Positions 15,907 to 22,564 of a stretch of DNA of 64,000 nt are shown here, one piece after another. The stretch is from NCBI GenBank assembly GCA_963556045.3, contig CAUVYA020000002.1, positions 1,302,001 to 1,366,000 on the forward strand. Reading direction: 5' to 3'. How positions within the stretch are numbered: position 1 is the stretch's first letter; each line of letters begins with the position of its first letter. The stretch is from UBA4781 sp963556045. GTDB lineage: Bacteria > Chloroflexota > Anaerolineae > Anaerolineales > Anaerolineaceae. A program made the translations under genes and the position numbers. A model generated the notes under the pieces. It made no database searches. It saw only the letters and a list, made by a program, of their open reading frames with translations, and was not told the origin of the DNA.

Positions 15907-18249
15907 TTATTGTGATTTTTCCTGCAAAGCGAGGAATATCTTTTCAGCGGTGAACGGCGGACCCTGCAGACGGATTCCGACCGCATCGTGAATAGCATTA
16001 GCAATGCCTGCGATGGTAGGCACCATGGGGTGTTCGCCCACTCCACGCGCGCCGTATGGTCCATCATCCTGCGGCACTTCCACGATGAAGGTTTGCATCT
16101 CATCCGGCAGGTCCACCGTGGTCGAGATGCGATAATCCACAAAATTGGGATTCTGCATCTCGCCATCTTTAAAGAGCATTTGTTCAAAGAGAGCAGAGCT
16201 GAGACCCTGCACCAACCCGCCTTCCATCTGCGCCTTTACCAGATCGGGGTTGATGGCTTTGCCGACATCAAAAGCAGTGGCTGCCCTTAAAACCCGCAAT
16301 TTGCCGGTCTGCGTATCCACTTCCACCTCAAAAGCCTGCGCGCCGGTAGTGTAGTGCACCACCGCCCGCCTGCCCTGCCCGGTCTCCTTATCCAATCCGG
16401 TCACATAGGTCGGCATGAACTTACCGCGCCCGAAAATAGGTCCCCCGATCCATCCTTCATAATTTTCGCGCGGCAGCCCGTATATCGCGAAATCTTTCAG
16501 TTTGATCTCTCGTTCACTGCGTTTGGAGATCACCACCCCCTCCACGATATCCAGATCCTGGGGATCTTCATGCCAGGCTTCTGCCACAATGTCAAAAACC
16601 TGTTTCCGTACATCCTGCGCAGCAGCCAGAACAGCATTGCCCATTGACCAGGTAATGCGGCTGGCAACGGTCTGCCATTCATACGGTGAATAATCGGTAT
16701 CCACCGGGCGGGAAATGCGCACCGTCTCCACCGGAACACCAACGCCTGCTGCTGCCAGTTGGGCTGCTACGGTGAATGCTCCCTGCCCGATCTCCTGCCC
16801 GCCCACACCCAGCAACAGGGTGCCATCTTCATTCAATTTGATGGTCGCACTGGAACCGGGATTGGGTGACATAGCCGGCGCTTTCCACATGATCGCAATG
16901 CCCTTGCCACGTTTCTTGTGTGGTTCACAGGGAGCAGAAGGTTGACCCCAATCCACAGCCCGTGCCACTTTTTGAATGCATTCCTTGATGCCGGTGGGGT
17001 GCATCTGCATGCCCGTCGCGAGGATATCGCCGCCCTGCACCACATTTTGCATGCGAAAATCCACGCGATCCATTCCTACGGCATCCGCCAGTTCATCCAC
17101 GCACTGTTCGATGCCGGTATGCAGTTCAGACATGCCGAAACCGCGGTACGGTCCGCCGATGGTGTTATTGGTGTACACACAATAACTATCCGTTTTCACA
17201 TGCGGAATATCATAGGGACCGGTGGAACTGTAGCCTCCCGCGCGGGTGATATTGACACCATATTCCGTGGATGCCCCTCCATCCCAGTACATGGTATTTT
17301 CCATCGCCAGCATATTGCCCTGCTCGTCACAGCCCATTTTCAAGCGGATGACAAGCGCCTGGCGCACGAAGTTGGTGTAGAACTCTTCTTCGCGGGTCAA
17401 ACGCAGTTTGACCGGATAGCCCTTTGTTTTCATGGCGATCACAATGGGTAAGGCTTCCATGGTGACACCGGCTTTACAGCCAAAACCGCCGCCCACATAA
17501 TTGGAAATAACGCGGATATCGCTGGTGGAAACCCCCAGTGTTTTCGCAATCAGGTCACGCTGGGCAAAAGGCGATTGCGAACTCGACCACAGCGTGATCT
17601 TACCGGCATGGCTGACCTGCGCGATGGCGACATGAGTCTCGATAGGAACATGCTGAATATGAGGAATATAGTATTCCCGCTCCATCACAGCTGCGCACCG
17701 TGCCCAGTATGCGTCCGGATCGCCCTTGCGGATCTTGAAATGGTTGGAGATGTTGGTTCCTGCTTCAGGGAAAATAAAATTTGCCACTTCATATTCGCCC
17801 AGGTCGGGGTGCAGCAAAGGCGCATCCGCTTTAATGGCATCCAGCGGGTGAAAAACAGGCGGCAGCAGTTCATATTCCACCTCGATCAGATCCAGCGCTC
17901 TTTCTGCAATTTCCTCCGATATAGCAGCGACACCTGCAACCGGTTCCCCGATAAAACGCACACGCTCCCGCGCAAAGATATTGCGGTCCTTTAAATACAG
18001 TCCGATCTTGCCGGGAAAATCATCACCGGTGACCACCGCTCTGACGCCCTCCAGTGCCTGAGCGCGGCTGATATCGATCTTCTTGATCCATGCATGCGGG
18101 TGCGGACTGCGTTTGATGCGTGCATGTAATAGATTATTGCCGAACTGGATATCATCGGTAAAAACAGCCGTACCGCTGGCTTTTTCTTTTACGTCTATAC
18201 GCAATACATTACTGCCTATCAATTGAGGAATTTCATGCTCATCCGTCAT
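15907..18249 (-). CDS. Xanthine dehydrogenase-family molybdopterin-binding large subunit
   Basis: 780 aa. Molybdenum hydroxylase catalytic subunit that inserts water-derived oxygen into an activated C-H bond, classically of a purine or another N-heterocycle. N-terminal domain with GSNVLRIDVKEKASGTAVF; then SNYVGGGFGCKAGVTMEALP (molybdopterin region), NTIGGPYRGFGMSELHTGIE and GVGGQEIGQGAFT. C-terminal GARGVGEHPMVPTIAGIANA holds the conserved active-site Glu. The open frame begins at GTG 18261, but ATG 18249 has an ideal GGAGG 6 nt upstream and is preferred. Its Fe-S and FAD partners lie directly upstream. Substrate not determinable; the pairing with FdrA/YlbE favours a nitrogen heterocycle over an aldehyde or CO. 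Confidence 0.93.
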   Translation of the reverse strand: MTDEHEIPQLIGSNVLRIDVKEKASGTAVFTDDIQFGNNLLHARIKRSPHPHAWIKKIDISRAQALEGVRAVVTGDDFPGKIGLYLKDRNIFARERVRFIGEPVAGVAAISEEIAERALDLIEVEYELLPPVFHPLDAIKADAPLLHPDLGEYEVANFIFPEAGTNISNHFKIRKGDPDAYWARCAAVMEREYYIPHIQHVPIETHVAIAQVSHAGKITLWSSSQSPFAQRDLIAKTLGVSTSDIRVISNYVGGGFGCKAGVTMEALPIVIAMKTKGYPVKLRLTREEEFYTNFVRQALVIRLKMGCDEQGNMLAMENTMYWDGGASTEYGVNITRAGGYSSTGPYDIPHVKTDSYCVYTNNTIGGPYRGFGMSELHTGIEQCVDELADAVGMDRVDFRMQNVVQGGDILATGMQMHPTGIKECIQKVARAVDWGQPSAPCEPHKKRGKGIAIMWKAPAMSPNPGSSATIKLNEDGTLLLGVGGQEIGQGAFTVAAQLAAAGVGVPVETVRISRPVDTDYSPYEWQTVASRITWSMGNAVLAAAQDVRKQVFDIVAEAWHEDPQDLDIVEGVVISKRSEREIKLKDFAIYGLPRENYEGWIGGPIFGRGKFMPTYVTGLDKETGQGRRAVVHYTTGAQAFEVEVDTQTGKLRVLRAATAFDVGKAINPDLVKAQMEGGLVQGLSSALFEQMLFKDGEMQNPNFVDYRISTTVDLPDEMQTFIVEVPQDDGPYGARGVGEHPMVPTIAGIANAIHDAVGIRLQGPPFTAEKIFLALQEKSQ

Positions 18250-18260
18250 ACCATCCTCCA

Positions 18261-18725
18261 CTAACGCCGTGCGGCATCTAAAACCGCATCAACAATACGT
18301 TCATAACCTGTACAGCGGCACAAATTCCCGACCAGAGCTTCCTGCACCTGCTCAACACTCGGATTTGGATTGCGCTGCAGCAGCGCATAGGCGGAGATCA
18401 GCATGCCGGGTGTGCAGAATCCACACTGGATGGCATTCTTGGTAATGAAAGCGTCCTGTAAATCGTCAAGGACTCCCATCTCCGTCAAGCCCTCAATGGT
18501 GAATATCTGTGCTCCTTCACACTCCACCGCCAGAACCATGCAGCTATTGACCGGTTCTCCATTCATAAGAACCGTGCATGCTCCGCATTCGCCTGCCTCA
18601 CAGCCGTTCTTGGTACCGGTCAACGCCAGTGTCTCGCGCAGCATGCGCAGCAGCGACAGATGATCGGGCACGCGGACCTTTTCCTGTTTTCCATTAACTG
18701 TGAGGGTTATCGTTCTAATTGTCAT
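18261..18725 (-). CDS. [2Fe-2S] subunit of the molybdenum hydroxylase
   Basis: 154 aa electron-transfer subunit with two [2Fe-2S] clusters. The plant-type ferredoxin domain is seen as NGCEAGECGACTVLMNG with a further Cys at NSCMVL. The helical domain has QCGFCTPGMLISAYALL and GNLCRCTGYERIVDA. Length is normal for the family. The gene overlaps the FAD-subunit gene by 11 bp and is followed 11 bp later by the catalytic subunit gene. Electrons from the molybdenum centre would pass through it to FAD and then to NAD or ferredoxin. Confidence 0.95.
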   Translation of the reverse strand: MTIRTITLTVNGKQEKVRVPDHLSLLRMLRETLALTGTKNGCEAGECGACTVLMNGEPVNSCMVLAVECEGAQIFTIEGLTEMGVLDDLQDAFITKNAIQCGFCTPGMLISAYALLQRNPNPSVEQVQEALVGNLCRCTGYERIVDAVLDAARR

Positions 18726-19626
18726 GCGCCTCCCCCTTCTTTACCTGCTGCCAGACCTGCTGCAGAGCACGCAGGGTGAGAATATGGACCATCTCACGGC
18801 GGTAGCCTGCGCTGGCTCGGATATCATCAATCGGTTTGCAGGTCTGACTGGCAAGACGAGCTGCCTGTTCCAAACGCTCATCATTCACAGAATTTTCACT
18901 TAATACCTGCTGTGCCTCCAGCGCGAATATGACAGTCGGAGCGACAGCACTGAGCACGATCAAGAATTGGAATCCGGAAGGATTTGTTTGCTGTGGATAT
19001 GCCAGCACGGTGACGGCTGCAATTGCCAGATCGCCCAGTGTATTGCGTCCAATGCTGCAATATTTTCCCACCGCGAAAGGAGGCGGTTTTGGCAGGCGAA
19101 TCGAAGTAACGATCTCACCATCTTCCAATCTAGTTTTTCCCGGTCCAAGGAAAAAATCAATAAGCGGCACTTCGCGTACACCCTGCGATGACTGAATCGT
19201 GACAATCCCTTGATATGCCAGGCAGGGGGCAATGGTATCGCCACAGGGAGAAGCGTTGCAGATATTGCCCGCCAGGGTTGCACGGGTGCGCAGCTGGTAG
19301 CTGCCCACTTCTCTGGCTGCATCCGCGATGAGGGGGTAATATGCCTGCACTGCGGGATGTGCGATCAAACGATTCAAGTTAACCGCTGCCCCGACCAGCA
19401 AGCCTTCCTTTTCATCAAAAGAGAGATCATTCAAACCGGGCAAACCTTTGAGATCAACCAGGTATTTAGGAGTGATCTTTCTATCGCGGATTGCCACAAG
19501 ACAATCGGTGCCACCTAAAAATGGGCGTGCTTGCAGGGCATGGGTTTGGAGAAAATGTACAGCTTGTTCTGCCGTCGTTGGTCGGATATAGTCAAACTCT
19601 GGCAGAATAGGATGTGGATTAATCAT
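18715..19626 (-). CDS. FAD-binding subunit of the molybdenum hydroxylase
   Basis: 303 aa, CoxM/xanthine-dehydrogenase FAD type. FAD-binding motifs are PFLGGTDCLVAIRD near residue 35 and RTRATLAGNICNASPCGDTI near residue 113, with C-terminal CO_deh_flav_C features (RSAGYRREM-like ASAGYRREMVH). First gene of the nine-gene minus-strand operon running to 9754. It starts at ATG 19626 behind a GAGAGGA site. No iron-sulfur cluster motif like that of 4-hydroxybenzoyl-CoA reductase is inserted, so an oxidative hydroxylase is favoured over a reductase. Confidence 0.93.
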   Translation of the reverse strand: MINPHPILPEFDYIRPTTAEQAVHFLQTHALQARPFLGGTDCLVAIRDRKITPKYLVDLKGLPGLNDLSFDEKEGLLVGAAVNLNRLIAHPAVQAYYPLIADAAREVGSYQLRTRATLAGNICNASPCGDTIAPCLAYQGIVTIQSSQGVREVPLIDFFLGPGKTRLEDGEIVTSIRLPKPPPFAVGKYCSIGRNTLGDLAIAAVTVLAYPQQTNPSGFQFLIVLSAVAPTVIFALEAQQVLSENSVNDERLEQAARLASQTCKPIDDIRASAGYRREMVHILTLRALQQVWQQVKKGEAHDN

Positions 19627-19848
19627 CGTATTCCTCTCAGAAATGTTCGAGTGATCCTAAGGTAAAAAGAGCCCCTGTTGTGTGAGTATTAAACAGTATA
19701 TATAAACATATCCTGCTTTACAAGTCGTACGGATTTCTTTTATTAATTTTGTTCTCTAAAAAGTGGGTATTCTGTATAATTATGAGAGGAAAACCCCATT
19801 AATGTGCTTGTCCATTCTATTTTATTTTTAAAATTAAGAGGAGAAATT
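19627..19848. promoter_or_regulatory. Divergent promoter region between the hydroxylase operon and a lipoprotein gene
   Basis: 222 bp, AT-rich. On + a TATAAT (19775-19780) gives a plausible -10 for the lipoprotein gene, followed by a ribosome site AAGAGGAG before ATG 19849. On - no consensus promoter stands out for the hydroxylase operon; TATACT near 19700 is a candidate -10. No clear operator palindrome was found. Confidence 0.4.
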
Positions 19849-20991
19849 ATGAAACGAAGAACAATTTTTTTAAGCCTGATACTGATTCTATTACTGGGCG
19901 CCTGCGGGAAAAGCCCGGCAACCGAAGAAGAAGTGGCGGTAGAATCTCCAGTGGTTGAAGAAGAATCAAGAGAAAAAACTCTGATACTCTGGAATTGTGA
20001 TGATGCATATGTATCTGAAGACAAGGATGTAGCCCTCTACTTTGAATGGGAATCCCAAACCGAGGAACAATCCCAACAATTCGCCGATGCCATCGAAAAC
20101 ATGGTTTCCATTGATGGAGTGCCTGCCTCCATCAAAGAAGTGGGGCACGGTGAAATCGCAATGACCGCTGATGGAACTTACCGCCAAATGCACTGGATCA
20201 ACCTGGGAAGCCTGGAGCCCGGTGATTATGATATCGTGGCAGTCGCCCAGATCACCGAACAGGTCTATGACGGCTGGGATTGGTATGGTCCAGAAAGCGA
20301 GACGGATGCTCTGCAGGGTTCGTGTCATGTGATCGTTGGAGATGAAGTAGTTGTGCCAGATGAAGAGGAAGTAACTGCTCAATCCGCTTCCTGCTCGATC
20401 ACCTCACCCTTCAAAGAAGAGTGGTCCACCTACCTGTGCGAAACATTTGACGGCAGTACCAGCTTATGGACCGGCAACGATCAGGGCACCAGCACACGGG
20501 TAGAGAATGGCGAATACATCCTGGATAACTCGATCAAGGTAGAGTATGGATACAAGACGGGCTTCATTTACCCGATCACGGTGGGTTCTGCTCAGAACCA
20601 TATGATCTCGGTGGATGGTTTTATGGATAGCAAATATCGCGACTGCACCTGGGGTATCTATGTGCGCAGTACTTCCGATGAGATCGTTTACTTCTTCATG
20701 ATCAGCAATGAAGGTGTCTATTCCCTGACCGGTTCTACGGATGTGGATGCCAACCGCTATCTGGGCAACATCAAAAGTGGGAATAACGGCGCTATCATCT
20801 GGGATGGTTGGAACAACCTCAGCGCAGTGGTGGAAGGCACCAGTATGGAATTCTATATAAACGGTGAATTCATCCTGGCACACGATGCCATTAACAGCAT
20901 CAACCCCGAATTCGGGCTGATCGTTTGGGGCGGTGAGGGTGTCAGTGCGGTCAACTACTTTGATAATCTGCTGGTCCGATCCGACGATTAA
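19849..20991 (+). CDS. Lipoprotein with C-terminal concanavalin-like (DUF1080/LamG-type) domain
   Basis: 380 aa from ATG 19849, chosen for the GAGGAG site and because the lipoprotein signal peptide begins there; the upstream 15 codons are AT-rich leader. The signal peptide ends in lipobox LLLGACG, so the mature protein is lipid-anchored outside the membrane. An acidic Glu/Val-rich linker follows, then a beta-rich middle region (~45-165) and a C-terminal jelly-roll-like domain (~185-378) with WSTYLCETFDGS, WGIYVRSTSDE, WNNLSAVVEGTSMEFYINGE and YFDNLLVRSDD. Such domains often bind glycans or act as structural modules. No catalytic motif recognised. It is monocistronic, with a strong terminator 24 bp downstream. 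Confidence 0.82.
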   Translation: MKRRTIFLSLILILLLGACGKSPATEEEVAVESPVVEEESREKTLILWNCDDAYVSEDKDVALYFEWESQTEEQSQQFADAIENMVSIDGVPASIKEVGHGEIAMTADGTYRQMHWINLGSLEPGDYDIVAVAQITEQVYDGWDWYGPESETDALQGSCHVIVGDEVVVPDEEEVTAQSASCSITSPFKEEWSTYLCETFDGSTSLWTGNDQGTSTRVENGEYILDNSIKVEYGYKTGFIYPITVGSAQNHMISVDGFMDSKYRDCTWGIYVRSTSDEIVYFFMISNEGVYSLTGSTDVDANRYLGNIKSGNNGAIIWDGWNNLSAVVEGTSMEFYINGEFILAHDAINSINPEFGLIVWGGEGVSAVNYFDNLLVRSDD

Positions 20992-21015
20992 ACGTTACCC
21001 TTCATCCATATTTAG

Positions 21016-21048
21016 AAAACATTCCATCTGATAAAGATGGAATGTTTT
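21016..21048 (+). terminator. Rho-independent terminator
   Basis: 14-bp perfect stem AAAACATTCCATCT / AGATGGAATGTTTT with a 5-nt loop, ending in a T-run, after the lipoprotein gene. Confidence 0.9.
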
Positions 21049-21154
21049 TCATTCTTCCAGAAAAACACTCAAAACAGAAAAGTTATTATTAATAATTGTC
21101 ATAGATATATTCTTAATTCTCTCCATTAAGATCAATGTACGTATGGAGGATGAA

Positions 21155-21595
21155 ATGAAATTGAAAAATCTTAGTGTGATCCTTTTTGCTGCCATCCTGC
21201 TGGCAGCCTGCTCGACAGCGCCGGCAGGTGAAGCGGCAGCGCAGCCTGCGGCGCAAGAAGCTGCTGCCCCAACCAACAGCACAGAGGATGCCAGCGCCGT
21301 GATGGAAGAAGAGGCTGCTCCTGCCAGTGCTACGGTCAGCTTCAACATGGATATTATGCCGGTTCTGGTCGAGTTTGCCCAGCCCGCTCACAGTACTGAA
21401 GGAGAGGGCGGTGTCTTTCTGGAAACGTATGACGATGTTATGAAATACGTCATTGCCGGAGACCCTGAGAATAGTGAATTATATAAACGATTGACCGGGG
21501 ATGGTGTGGATATCATGCCCCCCAGCGGAAAGCTGCCGGATGCCACCATCCAACTTTTTTACGATTGGATCGCTCAAGGCGCTTTAAATAATTAA
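21155..21595 (+). CDS. Lipoprotein with a cytochrome-c-like domain that has lost its haem-binding cysteines
   Basis: 146 aa. ATG 21155 is preceded by GGAGG; ATG 21143 of the longer frame overlaps that site. Signal peptide with lipobox LLAACS, then an Ala/Glu-rich linker to about residue 60. The C-terminal ~85 residues follow the pattern of short cytochrome-c-like domains: NMDIMPVLVEF at the start, then GGVFLETYDDVM, AGDPENSELYKRLTGDGVDI, MPPSGKLPD and FYDWIAQGA. At the place of the CxxCH haem motif it reads AQPAH (codons 21377-21391), both cysteines being Ala with His kept. Covalent haem attachment is therefore impossible and the domain may be structural or bind another ligand. A DUF2892 gene follows 37 bp downstream. 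Confidence 0.78.
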   Translation: MKLKNLSVILFAAILLAACSTAPAGEAAAQPAAQEAAAPTNSTEDASAVMEEEAAPASATVSFNMDIMPVLVEFAQPAHSTEGEGGVFLETYDDVMKYVIAGDPENSELYKRLTGDGVDIMPPSGKLPDATIQLFYDWIAQGALNN

Positions 21596-21632
21596 TGCAC
21601 CATAAAACAAGAAATTAAATGGAGAAAAGATC

Positions 21633-21833
21633 ATGAAAAGAAATATGTCGAATACCGACCGCATCATCCGAACAATCCTGGCAGCCGTATTCGCCTATCT
21701 GTATTTTGGCGGCATCGTGAGTGGCACTTTGGGTATCATTCTGCTGGTTTTGGCAGGGGTGTTCCTGCTGACTTCCCTGGTATCTTTTTGCCCGCTGTAC
21801 ACGTTATTCAAGTTCAGCACCTATAAAAACTAA
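21633..21833 (+). CDS. DUF2892 inner-membrane protein
   Basis: 66 aa with two membrane segments (about residues 14-30 and 33-53) and the family-typical NTDRIIRTILAAVFAYLY and CPLYTLFKF ends. DUF2892 domains occur alone or fused to rhodanese or thioredoxin modules; their role is unclear, possibly in sulfur or redox handling. A second DUF2892-like domain is fused to the thioredoxin encoded next. GGAG lies 9 nt before the ATG. Confidence 0.85.
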   Translation: MKRNMSNTDRIIRTILAAVFAYLYFGGIVSGTLGIILLVLAGVFLLTSLVSFCPLYTLFKFSTYKN

Positions 21834-21848
21834 CATCATGAAGGAAAG

Positions 21849-21878
21849 GCAGGATGAATGGAATACCATTCATCCTGC
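21849..21878 (+). other. Perfect hairpin in front of the thioredoxin gene
   Basis: 13-bp perfect stem GCAGGATGAATGG / CCATTCATCCTGC with loop AATA, ending 9 bp before ATG 21888. No T-run follows. The thioredoxin ATG has no Shine-Dalgarno sequence and the only purine-rich stretch (AAGGAAAGG) is upstream of the hairpin, so the hairpin may separate two units or control translation. Confidence 0.7.
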
Positions 21879-21887
21879 TGTTAAAAT

Positions 21888-22391
21888 ATGGACAAAACCG
21901 AATTTCAAACAATGCTAGAGAATACCAGCCAACCCGTCATCGTGGATGTGTGGGCTGCCTGGTGCAAACCCTGCCAGGTAGTGAAACCCATTCTGGAAAA
22001 GCTATCGGCGGAATATCAAGATCGAATTACCTTCCTCGAGCTGGATGCGGATGCATCGCCGGAGGTGTTGGAACAGTACCGTATCATGGGCATTCCAACC
22101 GTGCTTGCTTTTCGCGATGGGGAATTATTCGCCCGCGTAACGGGTGTGCAAAGCGAGCAGAACTACCGCGCCTTATTTGAATCTGCTCTTTCAGGGAGCG
22201 AATTCAAGAAAACCATGGCTCCTATACAGCGCACACTTCGTTTGCTGACCGGCACCCTGCTGGTGATCGTTGCGGTCAGCACCGGCACCTGGTATGTCGG
22301 CGTGCTGGGGGGAGTGATCGCCTTTCTGGGCGTGTATGATCGCTGCCCGATCTGGGCTGCCATCACGCGAGCTTTTCGCAAGGCGAAGTGA
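21888..22391 (+). CDS. Thioredoxin fused to a DUF2892 membrane domain
   Basis: 167 aa. Residues 1-105 are a thioredoxin domain with active site WAAWCKPC (Cys26/Cys29) and cis-proline motif GIPTVLAF. Residues ~112-160 form two membrane segments with QRTLRLLTGTLLVIVAV and FLGVYDRCPIW, which resemble DUF2892. The active-site domain would lie on the cytosolic face and act as a membrane-tethered dithiol reductase. The preceding gene encodes a free DUF2892 protein, so the two likely work together. The start is fixed by the thioredoxin alignment even though no ribosome site is visible. Confidence 0.9.
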   Translation: MDKTEFQTMLENTSQPVIVDVWAAWCKPCQVVKPILEKLSAEYQDRITFLELDADASPEVLEQYRIMGIPTVLAFRDGELFARVTGVQSEQNYRALFESALSGSEFKKTMAPIQRTLRLLTGTLLVIVAVSTGTWYVGVLGGVIAFLGVYDRCPIWAAITRAFRKAK

Positions 22392-22420
22392 TCCATTTGA
22401 TCTTTAACCGTTCTATATAA

Positions 22421-22444
22421 AGCGGCAGGATATCTCTTGCCGCT
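22421..22444 (+). terminator. Probable terminator after the thioredoxin gene
   Basis: AGCGGCA / TGCCGCT stem (7 bp) with a 10-nt loop containing GATATC, followed by CTATTTTAAT. The T-run is weak. Confidence 0.6.
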
Positions 22445-22564
22445 CTATTTTAATATTTATTTGCCCTGAAAACCATCATTGATATAATGATGGCAGTATC
22501 CATCACTATCAACATGTCTTCCCCACCCTGAACGGGGAACTCTTATCATTAAGGATGGTTCATC

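Noticed and set aside
15888..16187. N-terminal extension of FdrA into the hydroxylase gene
   Set aside because: The extra codons overlap the hydroxylase C-terminus in another frame and have no FdrA similarity; homology begins after 15881.
21854..22180. ATG inside the hairpin (21854) as the start of a protein across the thioredoxin region
   Set aside because: It has a better-placed purine-rich site, but the frame is not the thioredoxin frame and the product has no known features; ATG 21888 gives a complete thioredoxin domain.
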